DNA from: Chrysochromulina tobinii
Lineage: Eukaryota; Haptophyta; Prymnesiales; Chrysochromulinaceae
Length of the DNA stretch: 64,000 nucleotides
Direction: 5' to 3'
Assembly: GCA_001275005.1 (NCBI GenBank)
Contig: JWZX01003318.1
Coordinates: 1-64,000 of the forward strand
A model generated the notes under the pieces. That model was not told the DNA's origin and did not search any database. It saw only the letters and a list, made by a program, of their open reading frames with translations. Shown here one piece after another: positions 1-11,100 of this stretch. The position numbers were made by a program, and so were the translations under genes. How positions within the stretch are numbered: position 1 is the stretch's first letter; each line of letters opens with the position of its first letter.

Positions 1-3000
1 ATGAATGCACACGCATGCATACGAATGCACATGAATGCGTATGGGAAAAAACAACACCACTTTCGGGAAAAAACAACACTCCACCCCCTGCGTCGATTCG
101 AGCTTGCGCGGTGGCGGCGGCGCGCTCTGCCCGTCGTGCGTCTGCCGCGCGCGACTCTCGTTGGCTCTGCCACCATTGCGTCGGGTTATGCCCTGCGGGG
201 AGCCCAAGGGCGAGGGCGGCCTTGCGGCTCGCTGCGGCGGTGGCCCAGCCGGTTGCGCAGCCGTGTCGTGTCTCCCGGGTCGCGCTTGTAGCTTCCGCGC
301 GCGTTTGCCGTTCGATTTCAATCATCCAGGTTCTGCACATGCTCTCCGTGCAACGAGTCTCGCACATGCGTTCCGTATATCCCGCCGCGAAACCGATCGA
401 GGGGAACATGTGTGGCCTGCGCAGGCACCTGCATGCGGCCTGTACTGCGACGACGATGAGGTGCGCGCTGTTAGGGGGTCGACGGTCGAGTGTGGCGCCC
501 GCACATTCGGCGACCGCGCGCGCTTGGACCGCTATGGCCCACTCAGTTGCCTCGGTTGTGCCGAGGCAGTTCGCCTTTTCATGTTCCCCGATGCGCAGCA
601 TCTCGTCGAGCACGATGAGGAGCTCGAGCATCGGGAGGTGAGCAATCGGCATGTCGCCGGACATGCTGAGGTTGTGCGTCCCGAGGGACGTGTCGTGCGT
701 TGCGAGCCCGTGGTCCGCCTCGGACGTGTTGTCGAGGACGTCCTGCATGAACGCGAGCGCCTCGGCGGGGATGGGAACTTCACGCAGTCGGATGCCCATC
801 GCGGCCGCCAGCGCATACATCACCGTCATCTTGTCGCGCGATCCCGCGTCCGAGAGCGCGTTGGCCCAACCCTTGCAGTGCAAGAGCCACGCGCGTCGCG
901 TCGCCTCCCGGAATGCGCCGATCTCTTCGGCGCGCCGCCGTATGTAGATGAGGTTCTCGGTCATGGCGAGCGCTTGCGCGGAGGCGAGGGACGCCGTGGC
1001 ATCGCTCTCGACGAGCAGCTCGTCGTGCGGGAAGTATCGGGCGAAGATGGTGAGGGCGAGGACGGTGCCGCACGTCTCGGTGATCGTGATGTGCCGCCGC
1101 TGCCACGCGCCGTCGAGGGGGAATCGAAAGAAGAGCCCGTTGCAGACGCCGCAGATGTATGGGTGGTCGACGTCAGAGCATGCGTCGCTGGTGATGCGGG
1201 GCGCGAAGATGATCGCCTCGAAGCCGGCGCCGTCCTCGGCGCCACCGAGGCGCGCGGCTTCGTCGACGCCGCTCCAGAAGCTGGCGGCGTGTCTCGTCTG
1301 CAGAAGCTCGATGATCCTGCGATGCTGCGCGCGCACGCGGTCGCTCAGCGTCGCCCGCTGCTCGGGGGAGCCCGGGAGCTTGAGGGGCGCGGAGAGCCCT
1401 TTGAGCGTGCCCATGGGGAAATCGAGCCATTCGTGCACGTGAACCAGGAAGGAGTTGTGAGACTCGAGCTGCTCGCGAGTGAGGCGGCCGCCGATGGCCG
1501 CCTCCGAATCGGCGATGGCGCGTGCGCGCTTGGAGGGCGAGATGCATCCAAAGCCGCCGTTGAGCACGAGCCTGCCGCCGATGTAGTCTAAGACCGTGCC
1601 CGCGCATGCCTTCTCGGAGAGCCAATAGTTGCACTCGCGGCAGGCCGTGCGCCAAATTCGCGCGCCGGCGGCGAGCAGCTCGGGGCCTACGAATTCGAGC
1701 TTATAGTCGTCGGTGTAGCCGCTCGTGTCGAAGGGCCGCGCTTGTCGCGGGCCGAGCGTGGCCGCTCGCTCGGCGAGGAGCGCTCGCAGCTCAGGGGTCT
1801 GCTTGGGCAGCCACGTGTCGCGCACGTATACGTCAAGGAGCTGGGAGAAGCCCTCGAGGATGCGGTCGGTGAACCGCTGCGCGATCTTGCTCGAGTTGCG
1901 CGAGCCCATGTTCATGCACGTGGCCACGATGAGAGTGAACCAGTGCTCGACGATGACATTGCCGTTCTCGTCGAGGATGGGCTCGCCGGTCTCGTCCATG
2001 AGTGGGAACGGAATCACGGTCGCGAAGCTGCACGTGCGCTCCTCCTCGGGGGCCATCTCGAACTGGAAGAACATGTGTCGTCCGTCGTCCTTGAAGCCCG
2101 CCTTGTACGTCTTATTGACGTGCGCCATGTGGCTCAGGATCGCTCCGTTGCGGTACGAGTGACGCGGTCGCGGCTTGCTTTCCGTGTCGGGCATCGGGTA
2201 GCGCGTCGGGTCGATTGGGTGGCCTCTCGGCGTTGAGCCGGGCGTGGGGCCCATCATGTCGTTCAGGCTGACGACGAGTGGCCCGTCCGGCGTACCGTGA
2301 GGCTGATTGCGCTCGCGCAGCGCTTGTTCGGGGTGCGGGCAGCCCTGATCCCCCACGATCCGCTTCTCGTGCGGGTTGTCGGGCTTGTCGGTGCCGCCCG
2401 TGCCGACGACGTACACCGGGATGGTGATGAAAGGGCCCGGGCCGTCGGGGTCGATCATCTCGTTGACGCGCCGCAGCTTCTTGAATTTGTAGTACAAACC
2501 CTTCTTGAGGAGCTTTGCGAACGCGTCGCCCACGCCTCGCACGCGTTCGTCGAGCCGCTCGAGGTTCGCCGCGATGCGTATTTGCATTGGCGCCTGGACG
2601 CCCCAGCGCACGCCGTCCATCACGAGTGACATGAGCTGCTGGTCGTCGTGGTCGCCGAGGAGCTGCCGGAGCATGTTGAGCACCCAGTGGGTGCGCCCGG
2701 GACGTGCGAAGTCTAGCGCGTCGTATAGGCCCGTCTGCGCGTCGAGCTCCCACACGATCGAGAGGGCGTTGTATGAGCCGATGCCGTCGGCGTGTGGGAT
2801 CATGGAGCCGCCGCCCGGGCCGATGCAGAGGTACCCCGGTCGTCTGCGCGCAGAGGCGCCGGCCGTTAGGCACTCGAAGTCTCGGTCGGCAGTCTGATTG
2901 AGGGCGGCGCAGCATGCGCGTCGCGCCCATGGGCGCAGGATTTCGGTCCACCGACGGGGTTTGAAGCCCGGCGGGACCTGTTGCGGGGGGAGGCGGACAA

Positions 3001-5011
3001 GCCAGCTCGTACTGAGCTGCAGCGGCCTCTCCACGAAGGGCAACGAGCGAAGCGAGTCGCTCGAGAAGTCGGGCAGCCCGTTCACCGGGAACGGGATCTC
3101 CATCCGATAGTCTGCCGCCGTCATCACCTTGTCGGCCATGGCGACAAGTTCGCCGGTGCCTGGGTCGGCCGCGACGAGGAGCGCGCGGATCTCGGCTCCT
3201 CTTGCGGCCTCGAGCGTGAAGAAGGCCGCCCGCTGTCGCTCGAGCTCATCGGGCGCGAGGAGCGGGGGTCCGGTCGACGCCAGGGTGTGGGCGGTGCGCG
3301 CGCGGACCATGGGGCGTGAGGACGCCCACGTGCCGGCGTTCTGCGAGCCGTGTGCGCCGACGGTGGTCAGCGCCGCGATGCGCAGGAAAGCCGCTCCGAC
3401 GGGGAAGTGTGCGATGTGCCCGTCGAGCGCGTCGAGGGTGCACCATGCCGCTCTGTGCCCGGATGCGGCGGCCTCTGCCCGTTGCGTCGTCGAAGTGAGG
3501 ACGCATGCGGGGGGCGTTGCCCAGGGGACCAGAACGACCACGTCCGGCTGTCCGAAGCATTTGACGGTAGCTGCGTAGACGGTTTCGAGGCCCTGGGAGA
3601 TGTTCGTGGCGAGCTCGGCGCTCTGCGCCGCCGCCTCGCGGTGCGCGTCTCGCACCGCGCCGAACAGCTCTTGTGGCTCCTGTAGCGAGATCATGGCGCA
3701 CGAGCCCACCGTTGGGTGATGTGCGATCGGGATCATCAGGAGTGCAGCGTCGCGTGTCGCGAGGTGCAACCAGCCGATTGCTACCGTTGGCGTCGCCCCA
3801 CCGGGGTTGTCCAACAGCACGTGCGGCGGTATTGGAGCGATGTTGAGGGCGCTCCCGTTCTTCTCGCCGGGCTGTCGATCGGCGTTGCCGCGCGACCCGG
3901 TGGCGAGGAAGACCCCTGCTGCGGCGGCGACCGTTGGCTCTTCAGCCGAACGTGCGGGGGGCCGTTTTGGGGTTCCTTCGGCGTTCTCGGCGCCGGCTTG
4001 TTGGCGGCGCGCTTGCCGCGTCCTCGTCGACCCTGCGACGTCGCCGGCGGGGGGGCTCTGCGCGGACCAGTCGTGCGCGCGCCCCGCTGCGATGCGTGCC
4101 GCCGTCGCGGCGGCCGCGCTCATGGCGATCTCGGACTTCGTGGGCGGCGTGAATCTTTCGATACGCCGCCGTTTGCGCACCTCGTCTGCGTCGGGCGTGG
4201 CCGACGCTGCGTGCGGTGCCTGCGGGTTGCGCGCGGCGTCCTCCGCGACGTCGCCTGCCGCCCTTTCGGGGGGTGGCGACGTATGCGGTGGCATCGGGGC
4301 GATGTTGAGGGCGCCCCCGTTCTTCTCGCCGGGTTGTCGAGCGGCGTCGGCGCTCGACCCGGTGGCGAGGAAATCCCCTGCTGCGGCGGCGACCGTTGGC
4401 TCTTCAGCCGAACGTGCGGGGGGCCGTTTTGGGGTTATCCCGGCGCTCTCGGCGCCGATTTGAAGGTGGCGTTTTGGCCGCGTCCGCGTCGACTCTGCGA
4501 CGTCGCCACCTGGGGGGCACTGTGCGGACCAGTCGCGCGCGCGCCCCGCTGCGACGCGTGCCGCCGTCGCGGCGGCCGCGCCCGTGGCGGTTTTGGGCTG
4601 TGTCGGCGGCGTGAATCTGTCGATACGCCGCCGCTTGCGCGCCTCGTCGTCGTCGGGCGTGGCCGACGTTGTCTGAGGCGCCGTAGGGACGTTCGCGGTG
4701 GTGCCGCGGACGTCGTCGGGTTGGTCGACGGCGTCACGCTCATCGATGACGTCAAGCTGATCGACGTCGACGGTCGTGTCGTCATCGGTCGCGGTGCCGT
4801 GGCCAGAAAGCGCCGGCGCGGCGGGAGAGGCGCTTGGCTCGCCGCGGGCGGGGGATCTGGTCTTACGCCGCACTAGCGCGGCTGCCGCTGAAAACCCCGG
4901 CCGCCGCCTTTGCCGCCGTTACGCCCGCCGCCCTTGCCCTTGCCTTTGCCTGCGCCCTTGCCTTTGCCCCTTCCTTGCCGCTGGCCGTCGTCTTCGCGCT
5001 CGCGCTTGCCG
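1..5011 (-). CDS. pol: Retroelement pol polyprotein: reverse transcriptase and RNase H, partial at left edge
   Basis: The minus frame whose codons begin at plus positions congruent to 2 mod 3 has no stop from 5011 down to base 2, about 1,670 codons, and runs off the window. It reads as protein, while the long plus-strand ORFs opposite are its mirror images. Reverse transcriptase motifs appear in order: motif A near 2060-2090 (DDGRHMFFQFEMAPEE), motif B with NMGSRNSSKIAQRF, then the catalytic YTDD at 1706-1717. RNase H follows: ITITET, LLVESDATA (near 1010) and NALSDAGSRDKM (near 830-860). The first in-frame ATG is only at 4294, and the frame overlaps gag from 5011 to 4873, so synthesis as a gag-pol fusion by -1 frameshifting is inferred. 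I see no convincing integrase or protease, so the superfamily (LTR or DIRS-like) is undetermined. The last 30 or so codons at the edge are not protein-like, and the true end is beyond or near the edge. Confidence 0.8.
3838..4669. repeat. 462-bp-offset direct repeat inside pol
   Basis: The stretch from about 3838 to 4207 is repeated at about 4300 to 4669 with strong identity and an offset of 462 bp, that is 154 codons, so the pol frame is kept. Each copy encodes a Pro/Ala/Arg-rich linker with KRRRI(E/D)RFTPPT and PPARSAEEPTVAAAAG. It lies between the gag overlap and the RT domain. Confidence 0.85.
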
Positions 5012-7381
5012 TTAGCGTTGCGTCCGCCGCCCCCTCGATTGGGGGCCGGCGCAACGATCGTGACGGTCATGGCGTTCCAGTCGAGCGGCGGCTGTACGGT
5101 GCCGATGGATTTGGCCTTGCATACGTCTTTGGGGAAGTCGGGGTGCCGCTCGTGCGCTGATTCGCCTCCGCGTTCCCAGCAGAGACCGGGGGTGGGGCAC
5201 CATGAGTGCGTGGAGCCGGCGGGGGCGAAAGCGGGCGGGGCAGTGGGCTTTGAGGTCGGGTGCGGTATCGAAATCGGTGATGCAACTGCCCCATACGATG
5301 CGCTTACCGTCGGCGCTCGTGTAGATGCCGAGTTTGGTGGCGAGGGAGCCCCAGGCCGGTTCCGTCTTATGTTCCGCCCCAAACTCCGACTTCTTGTCCG
5401 GTTTAGCGGGCGAGTCGCCGCCGCTGCGCACGTTGTTGGCCGAGTCCTTGGCGTGCCCGTGCATGCCATCTTCCAGCTCCTGTTGGATGCGCGCGATGTG
5501 CTCGTCGAGCGCGTTGATCGCGTTGAGTGCGTGCCCGTCCGTTACGAAGGTGCCGATGCGCTTGACTGCCGTTGGCGGGGTGGCGAGCATGCACTCCCAC
5601 CGGGCCTGTGGGCAGCGCAGGAGCTTGGGGACCGTATCGAGCAGCCTCTTGCGCAGCCCTGCTTTTGGTAGGCACGTGTCGGGCATGTTTTCGATGGCCG
5701 CCGCCATGCGCATGAGCATGCGCCACATCGCGCTGAACGAGTGCTCGTCAGTGGATGCGAAGCCGATCAGCGCCATGACGGCGCGCACCGGGGCTTCGAG
5801 GAGGCGCAGGGCCTCAGCGTCCGCGAACACGTCGGTGTTCGGGGCGCTGGCGAGGCGCTTGTCGATCTCGTCGACCTTGGTCTTTCCATCGCGCTTGAGA
5901 ACGACCTTCTTGAGGGCGTTCCACCAGTGGATCTCTGCGAACTTGCCGGCGAGGATCGTTTTACCGAGGTCGTCGGGGAGGAGGTTCGTCCAGTCGTCGC
6001 GAGCCTCGCCCTTGGCGTTGCGTGCGACGGCTTTGTTGAAGACGGCCTGAATGGACGACGTCGTCTTTGCGCCGGCGCGCTCCTTGTAGAACGTGCCGTC
6101 GGTTGTCTTCATCAGCCCGTTGAGGAACAGGATGCCCCAGGCCCCATCAGCGCCCATGGCGGTCGCGCAGATGCCGACGTAGTCGTCCGGGCGGTGCTTC
6201 TCGACCGCCGCTTTAAAGGCCTGGTACGGCCTGTGGGCCTGCAGCACCGCCTTGTTGTCCGCGGTGTCCTCCTTGTCGTCGTTCGCGTGCTTGTGCGCGT
6301 GGATGATCTGCGCGGTGCGCTCCTCGTTGGTGTCGGCGGTGGCGAAGGCCGCGTAGTCCTTCATCGCGATGGTGAGGGCGTTCAGGCTCTGCGGGGTGAT
6401 ATGGCCGTCGGCGACGCCGAGGCTGATCATGAGGCCCGCCGTGTCACGGAGGATGTCGTTGACGCTGTATGGCCAGAGCTCGGCGAGGGGCGGGCAGTAC
6501 TCGCGCCAGGCGATGACGAAGATTGGCGCGAAGCGCGTTTGTTCGTCTTTGCCAGCACGTCGCTCGATCTCGAGGTACTTGTTGTGGATGTACAGCGCCA
6601 TGTCGTGCGGGGGGCACGATCTCTTGAACCATTGCGCCGCTGCCGCGGCCTGTGCGATGGGGGGGAGCGCGCTGACATCGCGACCGACCGAACCGATGAT
6701 TTGCGCGATCGCGCTCTTGAATTCCTCGGTGCCGCGTCCGTCCTTGGTGTATCCGTTGGGGATGACCGAGTTGAACTGTGCGACCACGTGCATGTCGCCG
6801 CCGCCCGAGGAGAGCAGGTTGGGCGTGATCTTGTCGAACCACGTGCCCGTTCCGGCGTCCTTTGGGTCCGAGTCGTACAGGAGGTCGGCCGTCGTGACCA
6901 GGCGCTGGTCGTCCGGCAACTTGCGCATGGCCGCCGTGATGGCCAGCGTCGCCTTGGGGAAGGCGACCGCTTCTTCGCCTGTGATTGGCTCCCAGACCAT
7001 GCCGCTGGCGTCGAGGTCTTTGACGAACTTGGCCAGGCGGTTGGGCGTGAGAGAGAAGTGCATGCCCTGGTTGAAGACGGTCCCGTCCATGAGGCAGCCG
7101 CCGATGAACATGGCGAACAAGTCGTCGATGGCGATGCCGACGGCGGGCGCGTAGTCGACGAAGTCGAGTGCGTCCGGGATGAACTTGGCCAGGACGTGGT
7201 CTGTTGCGACGATCATCGTGGCGTCGTCGGTGATAGCTTTGACTTTGCCAGCGGGGGTCGTTGGTGCCGGCGTGCCGACGTATGCGAACGCGAAGCGCGC
7301 GTCGACGGTCGTGGTCGGCGCGGGCGCCGGTGCAGGTGCTGGTGCTGGTGCAGGTGCTGCGGCGCGACGACGTGGTGGCAT
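4873..7381 (-). CDS. gag: Retroelement gag-like protein with a +1 frame break
   Basis: The ATG at 7381 is chosen because it has A at -3 and is followed by a PPRRR and Ala-Pro repeat. An in-frame non-ATG extension to 7546 is less likely. About 700 codons read as an alpha-helical capsid-like protein of no family I recognise. At about 5227 the protein-like reading moves by +1 within TTTCGCCCCC. The original frame then becomes shadow and stops at 5012. The new frame carries a Cys/His-rich stretch (HSWCPTPGLCWERGG) and a Gly-Lys/Arg-rich basic tail, as in nucleocapsid regions, and ends with TAG at 4873-4875. Position directly upstream of pol and the overlap with it support gag. The +1 step may be an indel in a C run or a real frameshift. 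Confidence 0.65.
4891..4897 (-). promoter_or_regulatory. -1 ribosomal frameshift slippery site between gag and pol
   Basis: On the minus strand the heptamer GGGTTTT fits X XXY YYZ exactly in the gag frame (cgG GGT TTT), five sense codons before the gag TAG. A -1 slip puts ribosomes into the open pol frame. Eight bases downstream is a short GC stem, GCCGC-GCTAGT-GCGGC, at a spacing usual for frameshift stimulators. The stem has only five pairs, so any stronger structure or pseudoknot is unproven. Confidence 0.6.
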
Positions 7382-8100
7382 TTTGTTAGCTGACGCGATT
7401 GATTGACTGAGGCGAGAGACGCTGGGCTGACTCCATCGAAAGGGCGGATGAGTCTGATTTTCTGGTCTTCGGTGGCTCTGGTTTCGTCGGCTCTTGAAAC
7501 GGTAAGCGCGAGCGCGGCTTACCGTTACTCCGAACGCGCGAGACATAGCCGCTGGGGGGGGGTCCCGGCAGTCCTGTTAATGTGACCAGAGTGACCTGAG
7601 AGTAGCCCGTTGGGTAGCCTTAGTCGTTTCTCGCCTCCCTCTTCCCTCTCATAACCGCGTTAAGTACTTAACTTTGATTGAGGAATCTCGAACGCTCTCT
7701 TTCCTCAGCGCCATTCATCATTAACATTAAACAACGTTATTCAATGAGGAAGAATGATACATAACGCTTCCTCAACGTTCGAACTCCGATAGAAAGTTTA
7801 AGTTAGCTCCTCTAAGCAGGGGTCCAGCGCTCGCGGTGAGCGCTGTTCGTGAAAGCTGAAACCGTACACGGGAGGCAGGCAGCAGCAGCAGAAGTATAGC
7901 GTTAGTGGACATATGTACGTTGCACGGATGTACCGGGCCCAGTGCGTTGAGTTCACCCTACGCGATACTGTAACGCGGTGCGAGGTCCCCCCGTACAGTC
8001 TTGCAACAAAAGTACAAAACGTCGCTCGTCGGCGTCTCGCTCCTAGCCGCCGAGACCTTATTTGGTTTCGAACCGGCGCGTCTCAGGGCCGGCTTCAGGA
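7382..8100. other. Non-coding gap between retroelement and TDP1-like gene
   Basis: No protein-like frame is visible. The segment holds AT-richer sequence around 7640-7800 and a small perfect hairpin (agcgctcgcggtgagcgct) near 7827. If the element has a terminal repeat, its 5' copy should lie here, but the other end is outside the window so this cannot be tested. Confidence 0.4.
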
Positions 8101-11100
8101 CTACAAATTAATGTGCGGTCTCGCTGGCGAGCGTGGGATTGCCTTCTCCCCCTTCTGGTGCTTAGCCTCTTCGCTGCGCCTCTTCGCTGCAAAGCTGCCG
8201 GGCGCGGTTACTTTCACCGCGGTGCCCGGCCTCACGAGCCGCTCGTGCATGTGCGCGAGCTCGAAGCCACCATCAAAGTGCTCGACGCCCAGGACGTGCT
8301 GCTGGTCCACGTAGTCGACGCCCGCCTTGCTGGCCGCCTCCTGGTCGATAAAGTCGTACCCGATCATGAGCGTGTGGGCGGGGTCGACCTGATGGTGTTT
8401 CATCGCTGCCAGCAGCATGTCTGGGTGCGGCTTGCACCATGACTCGGTCCACTCGCCCTCGCGCGGTGCCGCCCATCGCAACGCCAGCTCCCGCGCATCA
8501 GCGTCCTTGCTTGTGTCCGTCGCCACGTGATGCAGGGTGCCGCCCAGTACGACGCCCAGCGCGGAGCCGGCCGACGTCACGTTGCCGCCCGTGCCGTGTG
8601 CACCGTCGCCAATAACGGTCGCACAGCCGTCGCCAATCGCGCTCACACTGCCGCCGCCGCCGCCCATCACGCTTCCGCTTCCGTCGCCAGGTGCTCCTCT
8701 ACCGTCGCCATGAGCACTCGCGCTGCCGCCGATGGCGTTCACACCGCCGATGGCGTTCACACCGCCGATGGCGTTCACACCTGGTGCTCGATAAGAGATC
8801 CACAAGGATACGCGCTGCTCGAGCAGCTCGGGCTTCACCCCAAGCTCCGACGCAAGCCGACGCAGCACCTTGGCCATGACGAGACGCACCTTGGCCTCGT
8901 TGACAAAATCGGGCTCGCCCGGCCGCCGCTTGCTCGTGAGGTGGCCGAAGTTGGTGACGAAGGCGAGCTGCGGCGCATCCGGTCGGAGCTCGGCCGTGTG
9001 TGGCACGGCGCCATAGGCTGACGTTGGATCATAGCTGTCGCCATCCTCAGGCAGCCGGAGCATGAGGGCGCGAAAAAAGGGGACGCAGGCCGCGTAGAAG
9101 GCGTCGTGGCGGGCCGCGCCGTACATGGAGCGGCGACGCTTGCTCTGAGCGGCCTGCGCATCGTCCACCACGCTCACATTGCACTGCTTCTTGAGCACCC
9201 CTTCGGGCTCGATCAGCAGCAGACGCACCGGCTGGCGCAGAAGCTTGGGTGCCGCCCGCGGACGCGTGCTGCTCCTCGCCTCGACGTGGGCACCGTCGCG
9301 GGCGTCGTCGTGGGCACCATCCTCGCCACTGCCGCGCGCGTCGACGGGCTCACGCATCCAGCTGGCCCCACCGACAGCGCGCTGGCTGCGCGACTCGTGC
9401 GCGCGCCGCCACAAGCTGACAGGTCGACCAGGCAGCTGTTCGCCCGGTTCACCGTTTAGACCCTCCGGTATGGCGATCAACGCGCCGAGTTGGGCTCGCA
9501 GCGCAGCGCCGCCACTCGCGCGCAGCGCCTCGAGCGCCGCCGGTCCCTTGCACGTGAGGAGAGCACTGCTCAGGTCGGCGTTCACAAGCACGAGGGCAGG
9601 CAGCTCGAAGGCTGGCTTGATGCCGAGCTCAAGCGCGAGAAGATCGGCATGCAGCGGTGTGCGATCGAGCGGTGCGCCCGTGTACTGATCGACCGTACAG
9701 CCCGCGAGCTCGCTTGGTTGCAGGCACAGTATGCCCCAGCACGCCGCCTGCACTTCGTCTCGGCACGCGGCCACGAGCAGCAGCAGTGCGTCGTTGAGCG
9801 CCGCTCGGGCGCCCCCGCCGCCGTCGGTAGCGGCCAGGAAGCAAACGAGCACCGCCCGCGGGCCGCGCCGGTCCACCCACAGAGTCGACTTGCGCTCGGC
9901 AAGTGGGCCGTCGTAACGGCGGTCAAAGTCGTCCACGAAGCAGCGGGCAGAGGAGTTTGGCGACGGCCGCGGCGAGAGCACCTCATACGCCGTCAGGATC
10001 GGGTCGCCGTACTGCTTCTCCTCTCCTTCGCCATACGAATAGTCCGCATGGCGCACCGCCCGGAGCTCCGTGCCCACAGGGTACGGGTCCCACTTGGATG
10101 CCGTCGAGTTGAGCAACTCATCCTTTCGCCCTTCCCGACGCTTCAGGTGGCGCGAGCGCTTTCGCGACTCTGAGCCCGGCTGCGGCGGAGTCTCGTACGG
10201 TCGCACGTCGCCGTCCGCGGTGACACGAAGCGTGACGAGCTTGCTCAACTTGCTTAGCTCGACCTCGAACAGAGTGGGCAGCTCGAGCGTCGACTCCGTG
10301 CCCACCACCACGCCGTCGCTGCCGCCATGCCCAACGACGCCGTGGCCGCCGACGCCTTGGCCGAGTATGCGCTTCAACACGCGCCATCTGCTGCGCACAA
10401 GCTCAGCGCCGTCCTGAGCCTGCGCGGCCGGTGTGTGAGCGGTGCGTCCCGTGCTGTACGAGCCGAGCCCGCGCAGGATGGAGAGGTACCGGTTGGTCGA
10501 GAATGGTTTCGTCTCCGTCGGGTCGTACCGAATCGCAGGGCTTCGCCAGGGCAGCGCGAAGCGCCGCGGCGTACGCGGGATGATGAGTACTCCAATCTCG
10601 TAGGACATGATCACGAACTCCTCCTCCTCGACGTCCTCGTCGCTGCTCGCCCCGTCGCTGCCCTCACCGCTCCCATGCACCTTCTCGTGCTTGCCCCAGG
10701 CGGCGCCCGATAAGTTATGCGAGCCGGCGTACACCCACGCGCACAGCGGGGCGCGCGCGCTGCCTTCGCCCTCGGCCGGCACAAGCGCGAGTCTCGAACC
10801 GCCGGGCGCCTCGCTCACGATGCCCGCTGCCATCTTGACGTGGTGAAGCGTCTGCGCGCGCTCAGCCGACTGGACAATGTTGTGTGCGAGGCAGTGCTTC
10901 AGTTGGGCGCAGTTTGGCGTCGCTAGGGCCGGTCATGGTGTTCTTGCCACCGCCGATGGTGAGTAGCCCCGTGCCGCGCGCAAACGCAGGCAACGTCTCG
11001 TTGAGAGACGGCCACACGAGCTTCACGTGCGGCTCGTGTGGCCGGCTGTGGTGCTCGGCGATGGGCGCGAGGCCCTCTTTGAAGGCCGCCGCGCGCGCAC

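Noticed and set aside
35-4876. Long plus-strand ORFs opposite the retroelement (35-1591, 1742-2236, 3716-4876)
   Set aside because: They are codon-register mirror images of the pol frame, with Arg/Val/Glu/His-rich shadow composition; the minus frame has RT and RNase H motifs.
5012-5014. Readthrough of the TAA at 5012 as the way from gag to pol
   Set aside because: The frame before this TAA is already shadow sequence; the Cys/His and Gly-Lys tail is in the frame that ends at 4873, where a proper slippery site exists.
8030-8110. tRNA-like sequence with a ggtttcgaacc arm
   Set aside because: No acceptor stem, D-arm or anticodon arm could be folded around it on either strand.
8500-8800. Functional meaning of the triple GVNAIG repeat in the HAD part
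   Set aside because: Looks like an 18-bp minisatellite expansion in a surface loop; no further signal.
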